A stretch of 64,000 nucleotides of DNA, from the NCBI RefSeq assembly GCF_907163265.1, contig NZ_CAJQUM010000001.1, positions 1,426,001-1,490,000 of the forward strand, written 5' to 3'. The DNA comes from Georgfuchsia toluolica. GTDB taxonomy: Bacteria; Pseudomonadota; Gammaproteobacteria; Burkholderiales; Rhodocyclaceae. The notes under the pieces are model-generated. The model saw nothing but the letters and a program-made list of their open reading frames with translations. It was not told the origin of the DNA and ran no database searches. A program made the translations under genes and the position numbers. Positions 8,304 through 17,565 of the stretch are shown here, piece after piece (position 1 is the stretch's first letter; each line of letters begins with the position of its first letter).

Positions 8304-9959
8304 TTAGCTCACTTCCGAAGACAATTTTTGGCGCGCCAGCAGATCGAGCGGGAACGGCTCGGTGCCATGAAACTCCGGGGAAGTGGCGAAGAACCGGGGC
8401 GCGCCGGACAAATGGACGGAGATATGCGGGTCAAGTCCTGTCGCGATGAGTTTGCGCGCAATTCGGATACCCTCGTCTCGAACCATGCGCTTGAAACGTT
8501 CGATATCACGATCGGCTTCGGGCACTTCCTTGAAGTCAAAGTAATCTCCGACACTCTGGGACGGCTTGAGTATCACAATGGGACGTTTTAGCTCGTCTTC
8601 CTCCATACGCCCACGATAGGTCGCCTGGAAGTACATGGGTGAAAGATCCTCGTGCGAGATATTCCATTCGCGCTCATAGGGCTTATGCGCGAACATCTCG
8701 ACCCGGTCGTCCTCCGTGATGGCGATGGCGAAGATACACCCGGGGAACTGGGCCCGGGACTTCTGATAGGCATCAAAGAGGAGCTTGCCGTATGCACGTT
8801 CTTCATCGTTGCCCTTGCTGGATGCCAGCTCCTGCGACAGAGCTGGCGCCGCTGCCACGGCAGTGGCCGCCGGCGTCACATCCACTGATGACGTTCGCGC
8901 CGTGTCAGGCTCTGCTGGCATGGACCGGTATTTCTCCGGCAGGCGATGCATTTTCTGATATGACGGGTCCGGTGGCAAAACCTTGTCTTTCAGGTAAGGC
9001 AGGCGCAGCGTGATAGTCGTTCCCTTGCCTATCTCGCTCTCTATCGCAAGTTCGCCGCCGAACTCGGCAATTGTCTGGCGCACAAACACAAAGCCGAGCG
9101 AGTGAACTTCGCCGTCAAGTGTCTGACGGTCAGTAAGGAGTTGCTGGATCTTCCCCGGCGACATGCCCACGCCGTCATCGCGCACGCGCAGGGCCACACG
9201 GTCGCCTTCGATGATGCTGCTCACATGCACAACGCCCGCCTTGCGTCCGCTCATGGCATCGACGGCATTCATGACCAGGTTGAAATACATACGGCGGAAA
9301 CGCGGACGCCTGCCGACGATGACCGCCGACTCTATCCGTTCTAATTGCAATTCAACTCTTGCTTCGGACTTCTCTATTACATATCCATAAACAACGTCCT
9401 GCGTGAAATCGCGGACATCCTCTGCAATATCAAACTCCTCCTTGGCGTTCGGGTCATTCGACTCCTGGCGAAAAGCAGAAATGCGCAGATGCACACCGTA
9501 GAGCCAGCTGATGCAGTTGCGGTAGTGGCGCCGCGAGCGCACCGAGCGCGCCTCTTTGGGCAAAAAGGAAAGTACCTGATCCGACCGCCCCCACAGCGGG
9601 CTGAGAATGAGATGGAGGGTCTCATGGATAGCGTCGATATAGCGCCGTCCAAGAAGCAGTATCGTCTGGTCCGGCGAGAAACTCTTCACCGCGTTCGAAT
9701 AGTCCTGGAAAGCCTTGCGCGCAACGCCCAGCTTGGACTTCAGCTCTTGAACGTCCGCCGCGTGCAGAACCTGCGCCTGCTCGATGTTGTAAATCTCGAG
9801 GTCGGTATTCAGGGTGACGTGATAATGCAGGATCTCGTTGAAAAAGCCCTCGACCCGGAGGTCATGAACAAGGAACTTGATTTCCGCGACATCCTTCTTG
9901 ATCCCTTCCTTGTAGTCGGGCATGGCTTGTGAGGAATCGCCTGCTTGACCCGTCGTCAC
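8304..9959 (-). CDS. Cytoplasmic sensor-histidine-kinase-like protein with HATPase domain
   Basis: The 551-residue protein has no signal peptide or membrane segment. A helical N-terminal half (1-200) precedes a GHKL ATPase domain at about 205-320 with N box NLVMNAVDAM, G1 box DDGVGMS and a G2-like GKGTTITLRLPYL. A C-terminal region of about 170 residues (430-551) resembles nothing I recognise. I see no standard H-box; the nearest candidate is LVHDLRVEGFF near residue 33. No response regulator lies next to it. It is embedded between citrate synthase and sucA on the same strand, so a regulatory role in central metabolism is possible but unproven. Confidence 0.75.
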   Translation of the reverse strand: MTTGQAGDSSQAMPDYKEGIKKDVAEIKFLVHDLRVEGFFNEILHYHVTLNTDLEIYNIEQAQVLHAADVQELKSKLGVARKAFQDYSNAVKSFSPDQTILLLGRRYIDAIHETLHLILSPLWGRSDQVLSFLPKEARSVRSRRHYRNCISWLYGVHLRISAFRQESNDPNAKEEFDIAEDVRDFTQDVVYGYVIEKSEARVELQLERIESAVIVGRRPRFRRMYFNLVMNAVDAMSGRKAGVVHVSSIIEGDRVALRVRDDGVGMSPGKIQQLLTDRQTLDGEVHSLGFVFVRQTIAEFGGELAIESEIGKGTTITLRLPYLKDKVLPPDPSYQKMHRLPEKYRSMPAEPDTARTSSVDVTPAATAVAAAPALSQELASSKGNDEERAYGKLLFDAYQKSRAQFPGCIFAIAITEDDRVEMFAHKPYEREWNISHEDLSPMYFQATYRGRMEEDELKRPIVILKPSQSVGDYFDFKEVPEADRDIERFKRMVRDEGIRIARKLIATGLDPHISVHLSGAPRFFATSPEFHGTEPFPLDLLARQKLSSEVS

Positions 9960-10085
9960 CGTTCAGCCCCTATCGCACGCTTCAAAGATAAATTCATTAT
10001 ACAAGCAGGGCAAGATGGCTGCGTATTTGCGTACGCAGCACTGCCATCTCCATGGTAGTCGGCAAGATGCCCGTGCAATCGAAGT

Positions 10086-10107
10086 GGGCTCTGCTTCAGC
10101 AGAGCCC
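10086..10107 (-). terminator. Hairpin downstream of citrate synthase
   Basis: GGGCTCTGC (10086-10094) and GCAGAGCCC (10099-10107) form a perfect 9-bp stem with a four-base loop, about 35 bp past the citrate synthase stop. No U-run follows on either strand, so it may be a weak terminator or a 3' stabilising stem between gltA and the kinase-like gene. Confidence 0.45.
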
Positions 10108-10140
10108 CTACCCTTGCTCTGACGAGTTGGTTGCAGTTGC

Positions 10141-11466
10141 TTACTTAATGCCGCCTTCGGCCGCCCACTTCTCGAGCATGTCGGTAGTAACGGACTTGGG
10201 CCGCTCAAGGGCATAGCCCAACGCACGGTCCCAGGTGATGTTGGCCATGCAACCAAGAGCGCGCCCCACACCGAACAAGACAGTATAGAAGTCCCAGTGC
10301 TTGACCCCGTAGTACCACTGGATGACACCTGACTGCGCATCGACGTTCGGCCAGGGGTTCTTGGTATGGCCGTGTTCGGAAAGCACCCCAGGAGCGACCT
10401 CGAATATCATGGAAACCAACTTGAACAGCGGATCGTCTTTAAGACCTGGGGTCTTGAGGCAGAATTCGCGCTGCGACATATAGCGCGGATCGGTCTTGCG
10501 CAGCACGGCGTGGCCGTAGCCCGGAATGACCTGGCCAGAATTGAGAGTATCCCAAAGAGCTTTGGTGATCAATTCCTTGGTAGGTTCAACGCCTTTGCAG
10601 TATTTCTCCTGGAACTTCATGGTCCAGCTGAGCACTTCCTGGTTGGCAAGGCCGTGAAGCGGTCCAGCCAAGCCGCTAAGGCCGGCAGAGTAGGCATAGT
10701 AAGGGTCGGACAACGCCGAGTGCACAAGGTGGGTGGTGTGCGCGGAAACATTGCCGGATTCGTGGTCGGAGTGGAGGATGAAGTACATGCGGGCTACGTC
10801 TTTGTACTCTTCGCTCTGGCCGATCATATGGGCGAAATTGGCACCCATGTCGAGCTTGGGATCGATGGCGATCTGCTTGTCGTCCCGGTACTTCAGGTTG
10901 TATATGAAAGCGGCGATCACGGGTATGCGTGCCACGAGGTCACTGGCATCCTCGTATACCTGTTCCCAGGCATTCGTCTTGTTGAACTTGCCCGAGTTGT
11001 AGTAGGCGGCAAACTTGGAATCCCTCTGTAAAGCTAGAATCCCAATGGAGAGCATCGCCATCGGATGACTGTCGCGCGGCAGGGTGCGGATCACGTCGAA
11101 CACATACGGGGGAACCGACTGCCTTGTTTTCCACTGTGCCACAACCTCATCCACCTGGGCCTGAGTCGGAACTTCCCCGGTCAGGAGAAAATACCAGAAG
11201 GACTCGACGGTCGGATAAGCAGAACCGGCAGCCTTGGGCAGGGCCGCAAAGGTTTCGGGAATGGTCTTGCCCCTGAAGCGAATCCCCTCTTGAGGATCGA
11301 GGGAGGAAATATCCGTGACCAGACACTTGATGTCCCGGGCACCACCCATGCACTGGCCGATATCGACCTTGTCGATAACAATGTCTGCAAATTCCTTGGT
11401 GAGTCTTGCGGTACGTGGGCGATGCGCTTGTATCTTTTCCGACAACTTATCTTTTAACTGCGTCAT
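10141..11466 (-). CDS. gltA: Citrate synthase, mitochondrial/Geobacteraceae-like type
   Basis: The 441-residue enzyme condenses acetyl-CoA and oxaloacetate. The motifs are those of the eukaryotic-type family: LAGPLHGLANQEVL with the first catalytic His, VIPGYGHAVLRKTDPRY with the second His, and KNPWPNVDAQSG with the catalytic Asp. It lacks the N-terminal domain and allosteric-NADH features of typical proteobacterial GltA. Known relatives with this architecture are mitochondrial enzymes and the Geobacter citrate synthase. An AGGAG ribosome site precedes the ATG. It faces away from mdh across a 204-bp shared promoter region. Confidence 0.95.
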   Translation of the reverse strand: MTQLKDKLSEKIQAHRPRTARLTKEFADIVIDKVDIGQCMGGARDIKCLVTDISSLDPQEGIRFRGKTIPETFAALPKAAGSAYPTVESFWYFLLTGEVPTQAQVDEVVAQWKTRQSVPPYVFDVIRTLPRDSHPMAMLSIGILALQRDSKFAAYYNSGKFNKTNAWEQVYEDASDLVARIPVIAAFIYNLKYRDDKQIAIDPKLDMGANFAHMIGQSEEYKDVARMYFILHSDHESGNVSAHTTHLVHSALSDPYYAYSAGLSGLAGPLHGLANQEVLSWTMKFQEKYCKGVEPTKELITKALWDTLNSGQVIPGYGHAVLRKTDPRYMSQREFCLKTPGLKDDPLFKLVSMIFEVAPGVLSEHGHTKNPWPNVDAQSGVIQWYYGVKHWDFYTVLFGVGRALGCMANITWDRALGYALERPKSVTTDMLEKWAAEGGIK

Positions 11467-11670
11467 GTGCCCAATCTCCTGTTGCTTACTGTTAAATTAA
11501 ATGGCTGCGGACAAAGCCTAAATTTTTATTCTCAAGTATCTTTCGATTGCCTGTCGTTGACGAAGATCAAGACTGGCTCTGGCGAATGCCATCACTATAT
11601 TTGAGCACATTGCCTTCAACAACGTACACTTTTTTTACCAACCCCAACCCTTCCTCTAGGAGAATCAGAA
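11467..11670. promoter_or_regulatory. Divergent promoter region between citrate synthase and malate dehydrogenase
   Basis: The 204-bp AT-richer gap separates the two divergent halves of the TCA gene set. Ribosome sites are visible at both edges (AGGAG for gltA, TAGGAGA for mdh). I cannot fix the -35/-10 boxes or an operator by eye. Confidence 0.6.
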
Positions 11671-12660
11671 ATGGCCAAAGCCCCCGTTCGTGTCGCAGTT
11701 ACCGGCGCCGCCGGACAAATCGGTTATGCCCTGCTGTTCCGTATCGCCAGTGGCGAAATGCTGGGCAAGGATCAGCCCGTGATCCTGCAAATGCTCGAAC
11801 TGCCGATCGACAAGGCCCAAGCCGCACTAAAAGGCGTGATGATGGAACTCGAAGACTGCGCCTTCCCGCTGTTGGCGGGCATGGTCGGCACCGCCGATCC
11901 TAAGGTGGCGTTCAAGGATGCGGATTATGCGTTGCTCGTCGGCGCCAAACCGCGCGGCCCCGGTATGGAACGCAAGGACCTGCTCATGGAAAACGCCAAG
12001 ATTTTCATCGAGCAGGGCAAGGCGCTGGACGCAGTCGCCTCGCGCAACATCAAGGTACTGGTGGTGGGCAATCCGGCCAACACCAATGCCTGGATCGCCA
12101 TGAAGTCGGCGCCGAGCCTGCCCAAGGAGAATTTCACCGCAATGCTGCGCCTTGACCATAACCGCGCCCTGTCGCAACTGGCCAGCAAGACCGGCAAGCC
12201 GGTCGACAGCATGGAGAAATTGATCGTATGGGGCAATCACTCGCCCACCATGTACCCCGATTACCGCTTCGCCACCATCGCCGGCCAGGCCGCCCCAGCC
12301 GCCGTCAATGACGATGCCTGGTACAAGAACGAATTCATTCCCAAAGTCGGCAAGCGCGGCGCCGCGATCATCGAGGCGCGCGGCGTTTCCTCCGCCGCTT
12401 CGGCTGCCAACGCCGCCATTGACCACATGCGCGACTGGGCACTTGGCACCAATGGCAAGTGGGTCACCATGGGCGTTCCCTCAGATGGCAGTTACGGTAT
12501 TCCCGAAGGTACCCTCTATGGCGTACCCGTCACCTGTGTCGGCGGCAAGTACCAACGCGTCACCGGCTTGGCAATCGATGACTTCTCGCGCCAGAAAATG
12601 GACTTCACGCTTAAGGAATTGCAGGAAGAGCAGGACGGCGTCAAATCGATGCTGGGCTGA
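11671..12660 (+). CDS. mdh: Malate dehydrogenase (NAD-dependent)
   Basis: This 329-residue enzyme oxidises malate to oxaloacetate. The Rossmann motif [19 protein letters not shown] opens the protein. The substrate-binding arginine loop lies in [15 protein letters not shown], the NAD-site asparagine in [10 protein letters not shown], and the catalytic His in [13 protein letters not shown]. It belongs to the cytosolic/chloroplast-like MDH group usual in betaproteobacteria. The ATG at 11671 has a TAGGAGA ribosome site. It opens the plus-strand TCA group with the CitE-like lyase and acnB. Confidence 0.97.
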   Translation: MAKAPVRVAVTGAAGQIGYALLFRIASGEMLGKDQPVILQMLELPIDKAQAALKGVMMELEDCAFPLLAGMVGTADPKVAFKDADYALLVGAKPRGPGMERKDLLMENAKIFIEQGKALDAVASRNIKVLVVGNPANTNAWIAMKSAPSLPKENFTAMLRLDHNRALSQLASKTGKPVDSMEKLIVWGNHSPTMYPDYRFATIAGQAAPAAVNDDAWYKNEFIPKVGKRGAAIIEARGVSSAASAANAAIDHMRDWALGTNGKWVTMGVPSDGSYGIPEGTLYGVPVTCVGGKYQRVTGLAIDDFSRQKMDFTLKELQEEQDGVKSMLG

Positions 12661-12680
12661 GTAAAATAGCAAAAACATAG

Positions 12681-12735
12681 TCACAGAGATCACAGTGAAA
12701 AACATGGCCACAGGTTTTCCCGGTGGCCTCTGTGA
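12681..12735. repeat. Nested inverted repeat behind mdh (CACAGAG type)
   Basis: Outer arms TCACAGAG (12681-12688) and CTCTGTGA (12728-12735) enclose inner arms GGCCAC (12706-12711) and GTGGCC (12723-12728). It resembles the element at 2339-2453. It lies between mdh and the following gene and may shape mRNA 3' ends. Confidence 0.5.
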
Positions 12736-12786
12736 TCCATGTGGCAAAGATTGTGAATTTTGTTTTTGTTACAGACAAAGAGAGCA

Positions 12787-13821
12787 GTGACAAAACCCCT
12801 TCACCCCGCTGATGTTCTTTACCGAGGCGTCAAACCACTACCCGCGCTGGCCGCTTGCGAGCATTATGCCGGCAATGAAAAGCTGATTCGCAAGGCGCTC
12901 CAGTTGCAGTTGGAACTGGGTCCGATTTTCGACATCACGGCCGATTGCGAGGATGGCGCGCCAGCCGGCCGCGAAAAGGAACACGCCGAGATGGTCGCGG
13001 CACTGATTTCCGAAGCTGTGCGGGGCGTAGCAGGAACTGCTTCGAAACTCCGCGCTTCCCATATCGGCGCGCGCATCCACGACATCACGCACCCACACTG
13101 GCGCGACGATCTCGACATCATTATCGGCGCGGCAGGCAATGAAGTCGCCTACATTGTCATTCCGAAGCCGGAGTCATTCGATGATGCGGCAACGCAGATC
13201 GCAGTACTTGATGAGGTACGCAAGCAACACGACATCGAGCGCGAAATTCCGGTGCATGTGCTGATTGAAACCCATGGCGCCCTGCGCCAGGCTTGGCAGA
13301 TCGCCGCCATGCCCCAGGTCGAATCGCTCGACTTCGGCCTCATGGACTTCGTCAGCGCGCATCACGGTGCGATCCCTGCCAGCGCGATGAAATCGCCGGG
13401 GCAGTTCGACCATCCCCTGATCGCCCGCGCCAAGTGCGAGATTGCCGCCGCCGCATTGGGCAACGGCATCATTGCCGCGCACAACGTCACCACGGAAATT
13501 CACGACGTCGCAGTGGTGCGCAATGACGCCCTGCGCGCGCGCAGCGAATTCGGCTTTCTGCGCATGTGGAGCATCCATCCCAACCAGATTCTGCCCATCG
13601 TCGAAGCCATGCGCCCCTCCTTTGACGACATTCACCATGCCGGCGAAATTCTCGCTGCCGCGCAGGACGCTTCTTGGGGGCCGATCAAACATGAAGGTAA
13701 ACTGCACGACCGCGCCTCATACCGTTTTTACTGGGAGCTGCTGCAACGTGCTCAAGCCACAGGCATGACGCTCGAAGCCGATACCCAATCCCGATTTTTT
13801 TCCCTGAACCACTCTATCTGA
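12787..13821 (+). CDS. HpcH/HpaI aldolase/citrate-lyase family protein (CitE-like)
   Basis: The 344-residue TIM-barrel protein belongs to the CitE/malyl-CoA lyase group, which cleaves or forms 3-hydroxyacyl-CoA or hydroxyacid C-C bonds with Mg2+. Supporting segments are [12 protein letters not shown] (metal/acidic site), [24 protein letters not shown] (metal-binding Glu), and [13 protein letters not shown] chose the GTG at 12787 because [13 protein letters not shown] is the usual N-terminus; upstream codons to a TTG at 12760 lie near the repeat. The substrate is unknown. Placement between mdh and acnB hints at malyl/citramalyl chemistry linked to the TCA cycle. Confidence 0.82.
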   Translation: MTKPLHPADVLYRGVKPLPALAACEHYAGNEKLIRKALQLQLELGPIFDITADCEDGAPAGREKEHAEMVAALISEAVRGVAGTASKLRASHIGARIHDITHPHWRDDLDIIIGAAGNEVAYIVIPKPESFDDAATQIAVLDEVRKQHDIEREIPVHVLIETHGALRQAWQIAAMPQVESLDFGLMDFVSAHHGAIPASAMKSPGQFDHPLIARAKCEIAAAALGNGIIAAHNVTTEIHDVAVVRNDALRARSEFGFLRMWSIHPNQILPIVEAMRPSFDDIHHAGEILAAAQDASWGPIKHEGKLHDRASYRFYWELLQRAQATGMTLEADTQSRFFSLNHSI

Positions 13822-13832
13822 AAGAAATTGTC

Positions 13833-16418
13833 ATGCTAGAAGCCTATCGTCAGCATGTTGCCGAACGCGCCGCGCTTGGTATCCCGCCCCTGCCACTGAG
13901 CACCCAGCAAACCGGGCAACTGGTCGCGCTGTTGAAGACGCCGCCCAAGGGTGAGGAGGCATTCCTCGTCGAACTGATCACCTATCGCGTGCCAGCCGGT
14001 GTCGATGATGCAGCCAAGGTCAAGGCTGGCTTCCTCTCCGCCGTTGCCAAGGGCACCGAAACCTGCGCGCTGATTTCGCGCGTGAAGGCAACTGAACTGC
14101 TCGGCACGATGCTGGGCGGTTTCAACATCGAGCCCCTGATCGACCTGCTGGCCGATGCGCAAGTCGGTGCCGTCGCCGCCGCAGGCCTGAAAAAGACGTT
14201 GCTCATGTTCGACTACTTCAACGACGTCAAGGAACTCGCCGACAAGGGCAATGCAAACGCCAAGGGCGTACTGCAATCCTGGGCCGACGCCGAATGGTTC
14301 ACGAGCCGCCCCGAAGTGCCGAAGAGCCTGACGCTCACCGTGTTCAAGGTCACCGGCGAAACCAATACCGACGATCTTTCGCCCGCGCCCGACGCGTGGA
14401 GCCGCCCGGACATCCCGCTGCACGCACTGGCGATGCTGAAGAACCCGCGCCCCGGCATTGATGCCGACGAGCCGGGTAGCCGCGGTCCGGTCAAGCAGCT
14501 TGATGCGCTCAAGGCCAAGGGCAACCTTGTGGCCTATGTCGGCGATGTCGTCGGCACCGGCTCCTCGCGCAAGTCCGCCACCAACTCGGTACTCTGGTTC
14601 ACCGGCGAGGACATCCCCTTCGTGCCAAACAAGCGCTTCGGCGGCGTCTGCCTCGGCACCAAGATCGCTCCGATCTTCTACAACACCATGGAAGATGCCG
14701 GTGCGCTGCCGATCGAGCTCGATGTCAACAAGATGGACATGGGCGACGTGATTGAACTGCGCCCCTATGAAGGCAAGGCGCTGAAGAACGGCGCCGTCAT
14801 CGCCGAATTCAAGGTCAAGTCCGATGTCATTTTCGACGAAGTGCGTGCCGGCGGCCGCATACCGCTCATCGTTGGGCGCGGTCTCACGGCCAAGGCGCGC
14901 GAAGCGCTCGGCCTGCCGGTATCGACGCTGTTCCGCCTGCCGCAAGCACCCAAGGACACGGGCAAGGGCTACTCGCTCGCGCAGAAGATGGTCGGCCGGG
15001 CATGTGGCTTACCCGAGGGCAAGGGCATCCGTCCCGGCACCTACTGCGAGCCCAAGATGACCACCGTGGGGTCGCAGGACACCACCGGGCCAATGACGCG
15101 CGACGAGCTCAAGGATCTCGCCTGCCTCGGTTTCTCCGCCGACCTGGTGATGCAGTCCTTCTGCCACACCGCAGCCTATCCGAAGCCCATCGACGTGAAG
15201 ATGCACCACGAACTGCCGGCCTTCGTCTCCACGCGCGGCGGCGTTGCCCTGCGTCCCGGTGACGGCGTGATCCACTCCTGGCTCAACCGCCTGCTGCTGC
15301 CCGACACCGTCGGCACCGGCGGCGACAGCCACACCCGTTTCCCCATCGGCATCTCGTTCCCGGCCGGTTCCGGCCTCGTCGCCTTCGGTGCCGCCACTGG
15401 CGTGATGCCGCTCGACATGCCCGAATCTGTGCTGGTGCGCTTCAAGGGCAAGCTCAACCCCGGCCTGACGTTGCGCGACCTGGTCAATGCGATCCCGCTC
15501 TATGCGATCCGCCAGGGCCTGCTCACGGTCGAAAAGAAAGGCAAGAAGAATATTTTCTCCGGCCGTATTCTCGAAATCGAAGGCCTGCCCGATCTCAAGG
15601 TGGAACAGGCCTTCGAACTGTCGGACTCAGCCGCCGAGCGTTCCGCCGCCGCCTGCGCGGTGCAACTCAACAAGGAGCCAGTTATTGAGTATATGCGCTC
15701 CAACATCACGCTGATGAAGTGGATGATCGCAAACGGCTACCAGGACGCACGCACGCTTGGCCGCCGCATCAAGGCCATGGAAGCATGGCTCGCCAAGCCC
15801 GAATTACTGACGCGAGACGCCGACGCCGAATATGCCGCCGTGATCGAAATCGATATCGCCGACATCAAGGAACCGATCCTTGCCTGTCCGAACGATCCGG
15901 ATGATGTGAAACTGCTCTCGGAAGTCGCCGGCGACAAGATCGATGAAGTATTCATCGGCAGTTGCATGACCAACATCGGCCACTTCCGCGCCGCCAGCAA
16001 GCTGCTCGAAGGCAAGAGCGACATCCCGGTGCGCCTGTGGATCGCACCGCCGACCAGGATGGACCAGTTTGTGCTGACCGAGGAAGGCCACTATGGCATT
16101 CTCGGCCGCACCGGCGCACGCATGGAAATGCCCGGCTGCAGTCTGTGCATGGGCAATCAGGCGCAGGTGAGGAAGGGCTCAACCGCGATGTCGACCTCGA
16201 CCCGCAACTTTCCCAACCGGCTTGGCATCGACACCCGCGTTTATCTCGGCTCGGCGGAACTCGCCGCCGTATGCGCGCTGATCGGCAAAATCCCGACCGT
16301 GGCCGAGTACATGGAACAGGTCAAGACACTCGACGCCAAGGCCGCCGATGTATATCGCTACATGAGCTTCGATCAGATCAAGGAGTTCAAGGAAGTGGCG
16401 GATAGCATAACGGTATAA
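13833..16418 (+). CDS. acnB: Aconitate hydratase B
   Basis: This 861-residue [4Fe-4S] enzyme isomerises citrate to isocitrate through cis-aconitate. AcnB order is seen: an N-terminal HEAT-like domain (1-160), the swivel domain with [17 protein letters not shown], then the catalytic domains with [20 protein letters not shown], and cluster cysteines in [13 protein letters not shown] and [12 protein letters not shown]. Full length and intact. It follows the CitE-like gene by 11 bp and so is likely co-transcribed with it. Confidence 0.97.
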   Translation: MLEAYRQHVAERAALGIPPLPLSTQQTGQLVALLKTPPKGEEAFLVELITYRVPAGVDDAAKVKAGFLSAVAKGTETCALISRVKATELLGTMLGGFNIEPLIDLLADAQVGAVAAAGLKKTLLMFDYFNDVKELADKGNANAKGVLQSWADAEWFTSRPEVPKSLTLTVFKVTGETNTDDLSPAPDAWSRPDIPLHALAMLKNPRPGIDADEPGSRGPVKQLDALKAKGNLVAYVGDVVGTGSSRKSATNSVLWFTGEDIPFVPNKRFGGVCLGTKIAPIFYNTMEDAGALPIELDVNKMDMGDVIELRPYEGKALKNGAVIAEFKVKSDVIFDEVRAGGRIPLIVGRGLTAKAREALGLPVSTLFRLPQAPKDTGKGYSLAQKMVGRACGLPEGKGIRPGTYCEPKMTTVGSQDTTGPMTRDELKDLACLGFSADLVMQSFCHTAAYPKPIDVKMHHELPAFVSTRGGVALRPGDGVIHSWLNRLLLPDTVGTGGDSHTRFPIGISFPAGSGLVAFGAATGVMPLDMPESVLVRFKGKLNPGLTLRDLVNAIPLYAIRQGLLTVEKKGKKNIFSGRILEIEGLPDLKVEQAFELSDSAAERSAAACAVQLNKEPVIEYMRSNITLMKWMIANGYQDARTLGRRIKAMEAWLAKPELLTRDADAEYAAVIEIDIADIKEPILACPNDPDDVKLLSEVAGDKIDEVFIGSCMTNIGHFRAASKLLEGKSDIPVRLWIAPPTRMDQFVLTEEGHYGILGRTGARMEMPGCSLCMGNQAQVRKGSTAMSTSTRNFPNRLGIDTRVYLGSAELAAVCALIGKIPTVAEYMEQVKTLDAKAADVYRYMSFDQIKEFKEVADSITV

Positions 16419-16442
16419 GCAGCGAGACAGCGCAAGAACTTG

Positions 16443-16466
16443 CCGCCTCCTGATACCGGGAGGCGG
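16443..16466. terminator. Hairpin between acnB and yajD (convergent)
   Basis: CCGCCTCC (16443-16450) pairs with GGAGGCGG (16459-16466) around an eight-base loop, 25 bp past the acnB stop and just before the yajD stop on the other strand. The downstream sequence ATTTAACCCTTCTT gives a weak U-tract. A shared terminator is likely. Confidence 0.6.
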
Positions 16467-16468
16467 AT

Positions 16469-16843
16469 TTAACCCTTCTTCTGCAGCAAATCCTTCAGGC
16501 TGGCAAAAGGGGAGTGGGTAGCTGCCTCACCCCTTGCTGTCTCCCTGGTCCCACCACCGCTTGCTTCCAGTTGCCGTTGATGCTCGTTGTCATGACAATA
16601 CAGGCAGAGCAACTCCCAGTTACTGCCGTCGGGCGGGTTGTTGTCGTGATTGTGGTCGCGGTGATGCACCGTAAGCTCGCGCAGGTTGGCACGGGTGAAT
16701 TCGCGGGCGCAACGGCCGCAGATCCAGGGATAGATTTTCAAGGCCCGCTCGCGGTAATCCAGATCGCGTTGATCGGCCGAGCGACGAGCATCCGCAACAA
16801 GCCGATCCAGTCTGGCGTGATCCGGAGTCTTGTTGATCGGCAT
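16469..16843 (-). CDS. yajD: YajD-type HNH nuclease
   Basis: The 124-residue protein carries an HNH fold: zinc cysteines CGRC near residue 42, then LTVHHRDHNHDNNPPDG with the catalytic HH, and LLCLYCHDNEHQRQ closing the fold. This matches the YajD family, a conserved but poorly characterised putative endonuclease. It follows HU on the same strand but is separated from it by a strong palindrome, so it may have its own promoter. Confidence 0.85.
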   Translation of the reverse strand: MPINKTPDHARLDRLVADARRSADQRDLDYRERALKIYPWICGRCAREFTRANLRELTVHHRDHNHDNNPPDGSNWELLCLYCHDNEHQRQLEASGGGTRETARGEAATHSPFASLKDLLQKKG

Positions 16844-16856
16844 GATTGCGGGAAAA

Positions 16857-16880
16857 GCGCGGATGGCATGCCATCCGCGC
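16857..16880 (-). terminator. Terminator of the HU gene
   Basis: Positions 16857-16880 are a perfect 24-bp palindrome (arms GCGCGGATGGCA), 7 bp after the HU stop codon. On the minus strand a TTTT run follows the stem directly, as in an intrinsic terminator. Confidence 0.8.
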
Positions 16881-16887
16881 TGTACGA

Positions 16888-17184
16888 TTATTTTTTCTTG
16901 GCGGCTTTTTTGCCAGCGACGGCGTTCTTGAAGGTGGCGCCGGCTTTAAAGCGCGGTACCGTGGCGGCGGCAATCTTGAGTTCCTTGCCAGTCTGGGGAT
17001 TGCGACCGGTACGGGCGGCGCGCTTCGAGGATTTGAAGGTGCCGAAACCAATCAGCGTAACGCTGTCGCCCTTGGACACTGCCTTGACGATGGCGGCGGT
17101 CGTGGCGGACAACACTTTCTCGGCGGCAGCCTTGCTGATATCGGCTTCCTTGGCGACGGCTTCGATGAGTTCAGACTTGTTCAT
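16888..17184 (-). CDS. hup: DNA-binding protein HU
   Basis: The 98-residue histone-like protein bends and compacts DNA. It begins MNKSELIEAVAKEADISKA, and has GFGTFK, the DNA-arm segment RAARTGRNPQTGKE, and PRFKAG, followed by a Lys/Ala-rich tail AGKKAAKKK. I place the start at the ATG at 17184 because a strong AGGGAGG ribosome site lies 9 bp upstream and the residues match HU N-termini. The same frame stays open upstream through a GIY-YIG coding region, so a longer product is formally possible. Confidence 0.95.
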   Translation of the reverse strand: MNKSELIEAVAKEADISKAAAEKVLSATTAAIVKAVSKGDSVTLIGFGTFKSSKRAARTGRNPQTGKELKIAAATVPRFKAGATFKNAVAGKKAAKKK

Positions 17185-17544
17185 GCGGTGGTTCCTCCCT
17201 GTGGTGAATAAATGGTGATCAACATCGGTTCCCCCGAGCAGGCCGGACGAACGCAGCGCCGTCAGTTTCTTTTCCTTGGGCAAGCGTTTGATGGCCAGTT
17301 CGGCACGCAGTGCTTGTGACCGCGTCCCGATCGGTTGTGATGCCAGCAAGCGAACAGGCTTGTGGGATCGAGTATAACGCCCTCCCTTGCCGGAAAGGTG
17401 TTCGTCGTATCTGCGTTGAACGTCGATCGTGATTCCCGCGTAGAGGGAACCATCCACACATTCGAGCAGGTAGAGATGCCAGACGGATTTCAAGACGGCC
17501 CCACATTTGGGCACTGCAGGTGGACTCACCGCAATACAGCCCAT
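17185..17544 (-). CDS. GIY-YIG nuclease domain, open in frame into HU
   Basis: About 100 codons encode a UPF0213-type GIY-YIG domain: WHLYLLECVDGSLYAGITID (LYLL plus YAGIT replacing GIY and YIG), the conserved Arg in VQRRYDEH, GKGGRYTRSHKPVRL, and the Glu in LRAELAIKRLPK. No stop codon separates it from the HU gene, so the open frame 17544-16888 encodes a 218-residue GIY-YIG/HU fusion. The nuclease end point given here is just before the HU ATG. Whether a separate nuclease protein exists is unclear, because it has no stop of its own. Confidence 0.7.
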
Positions 17545-17565
17545 ATCCCTGGCTTGTTATTGTCA

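Noticed and set aside
13836-14945. Long antisense open frame of 369 codons opposite acnB
   Set aside because: It is entirely opposite a strongly supported aconitase gene and has no recognisable domain; GC-rich codon use keeps antisense frames open.
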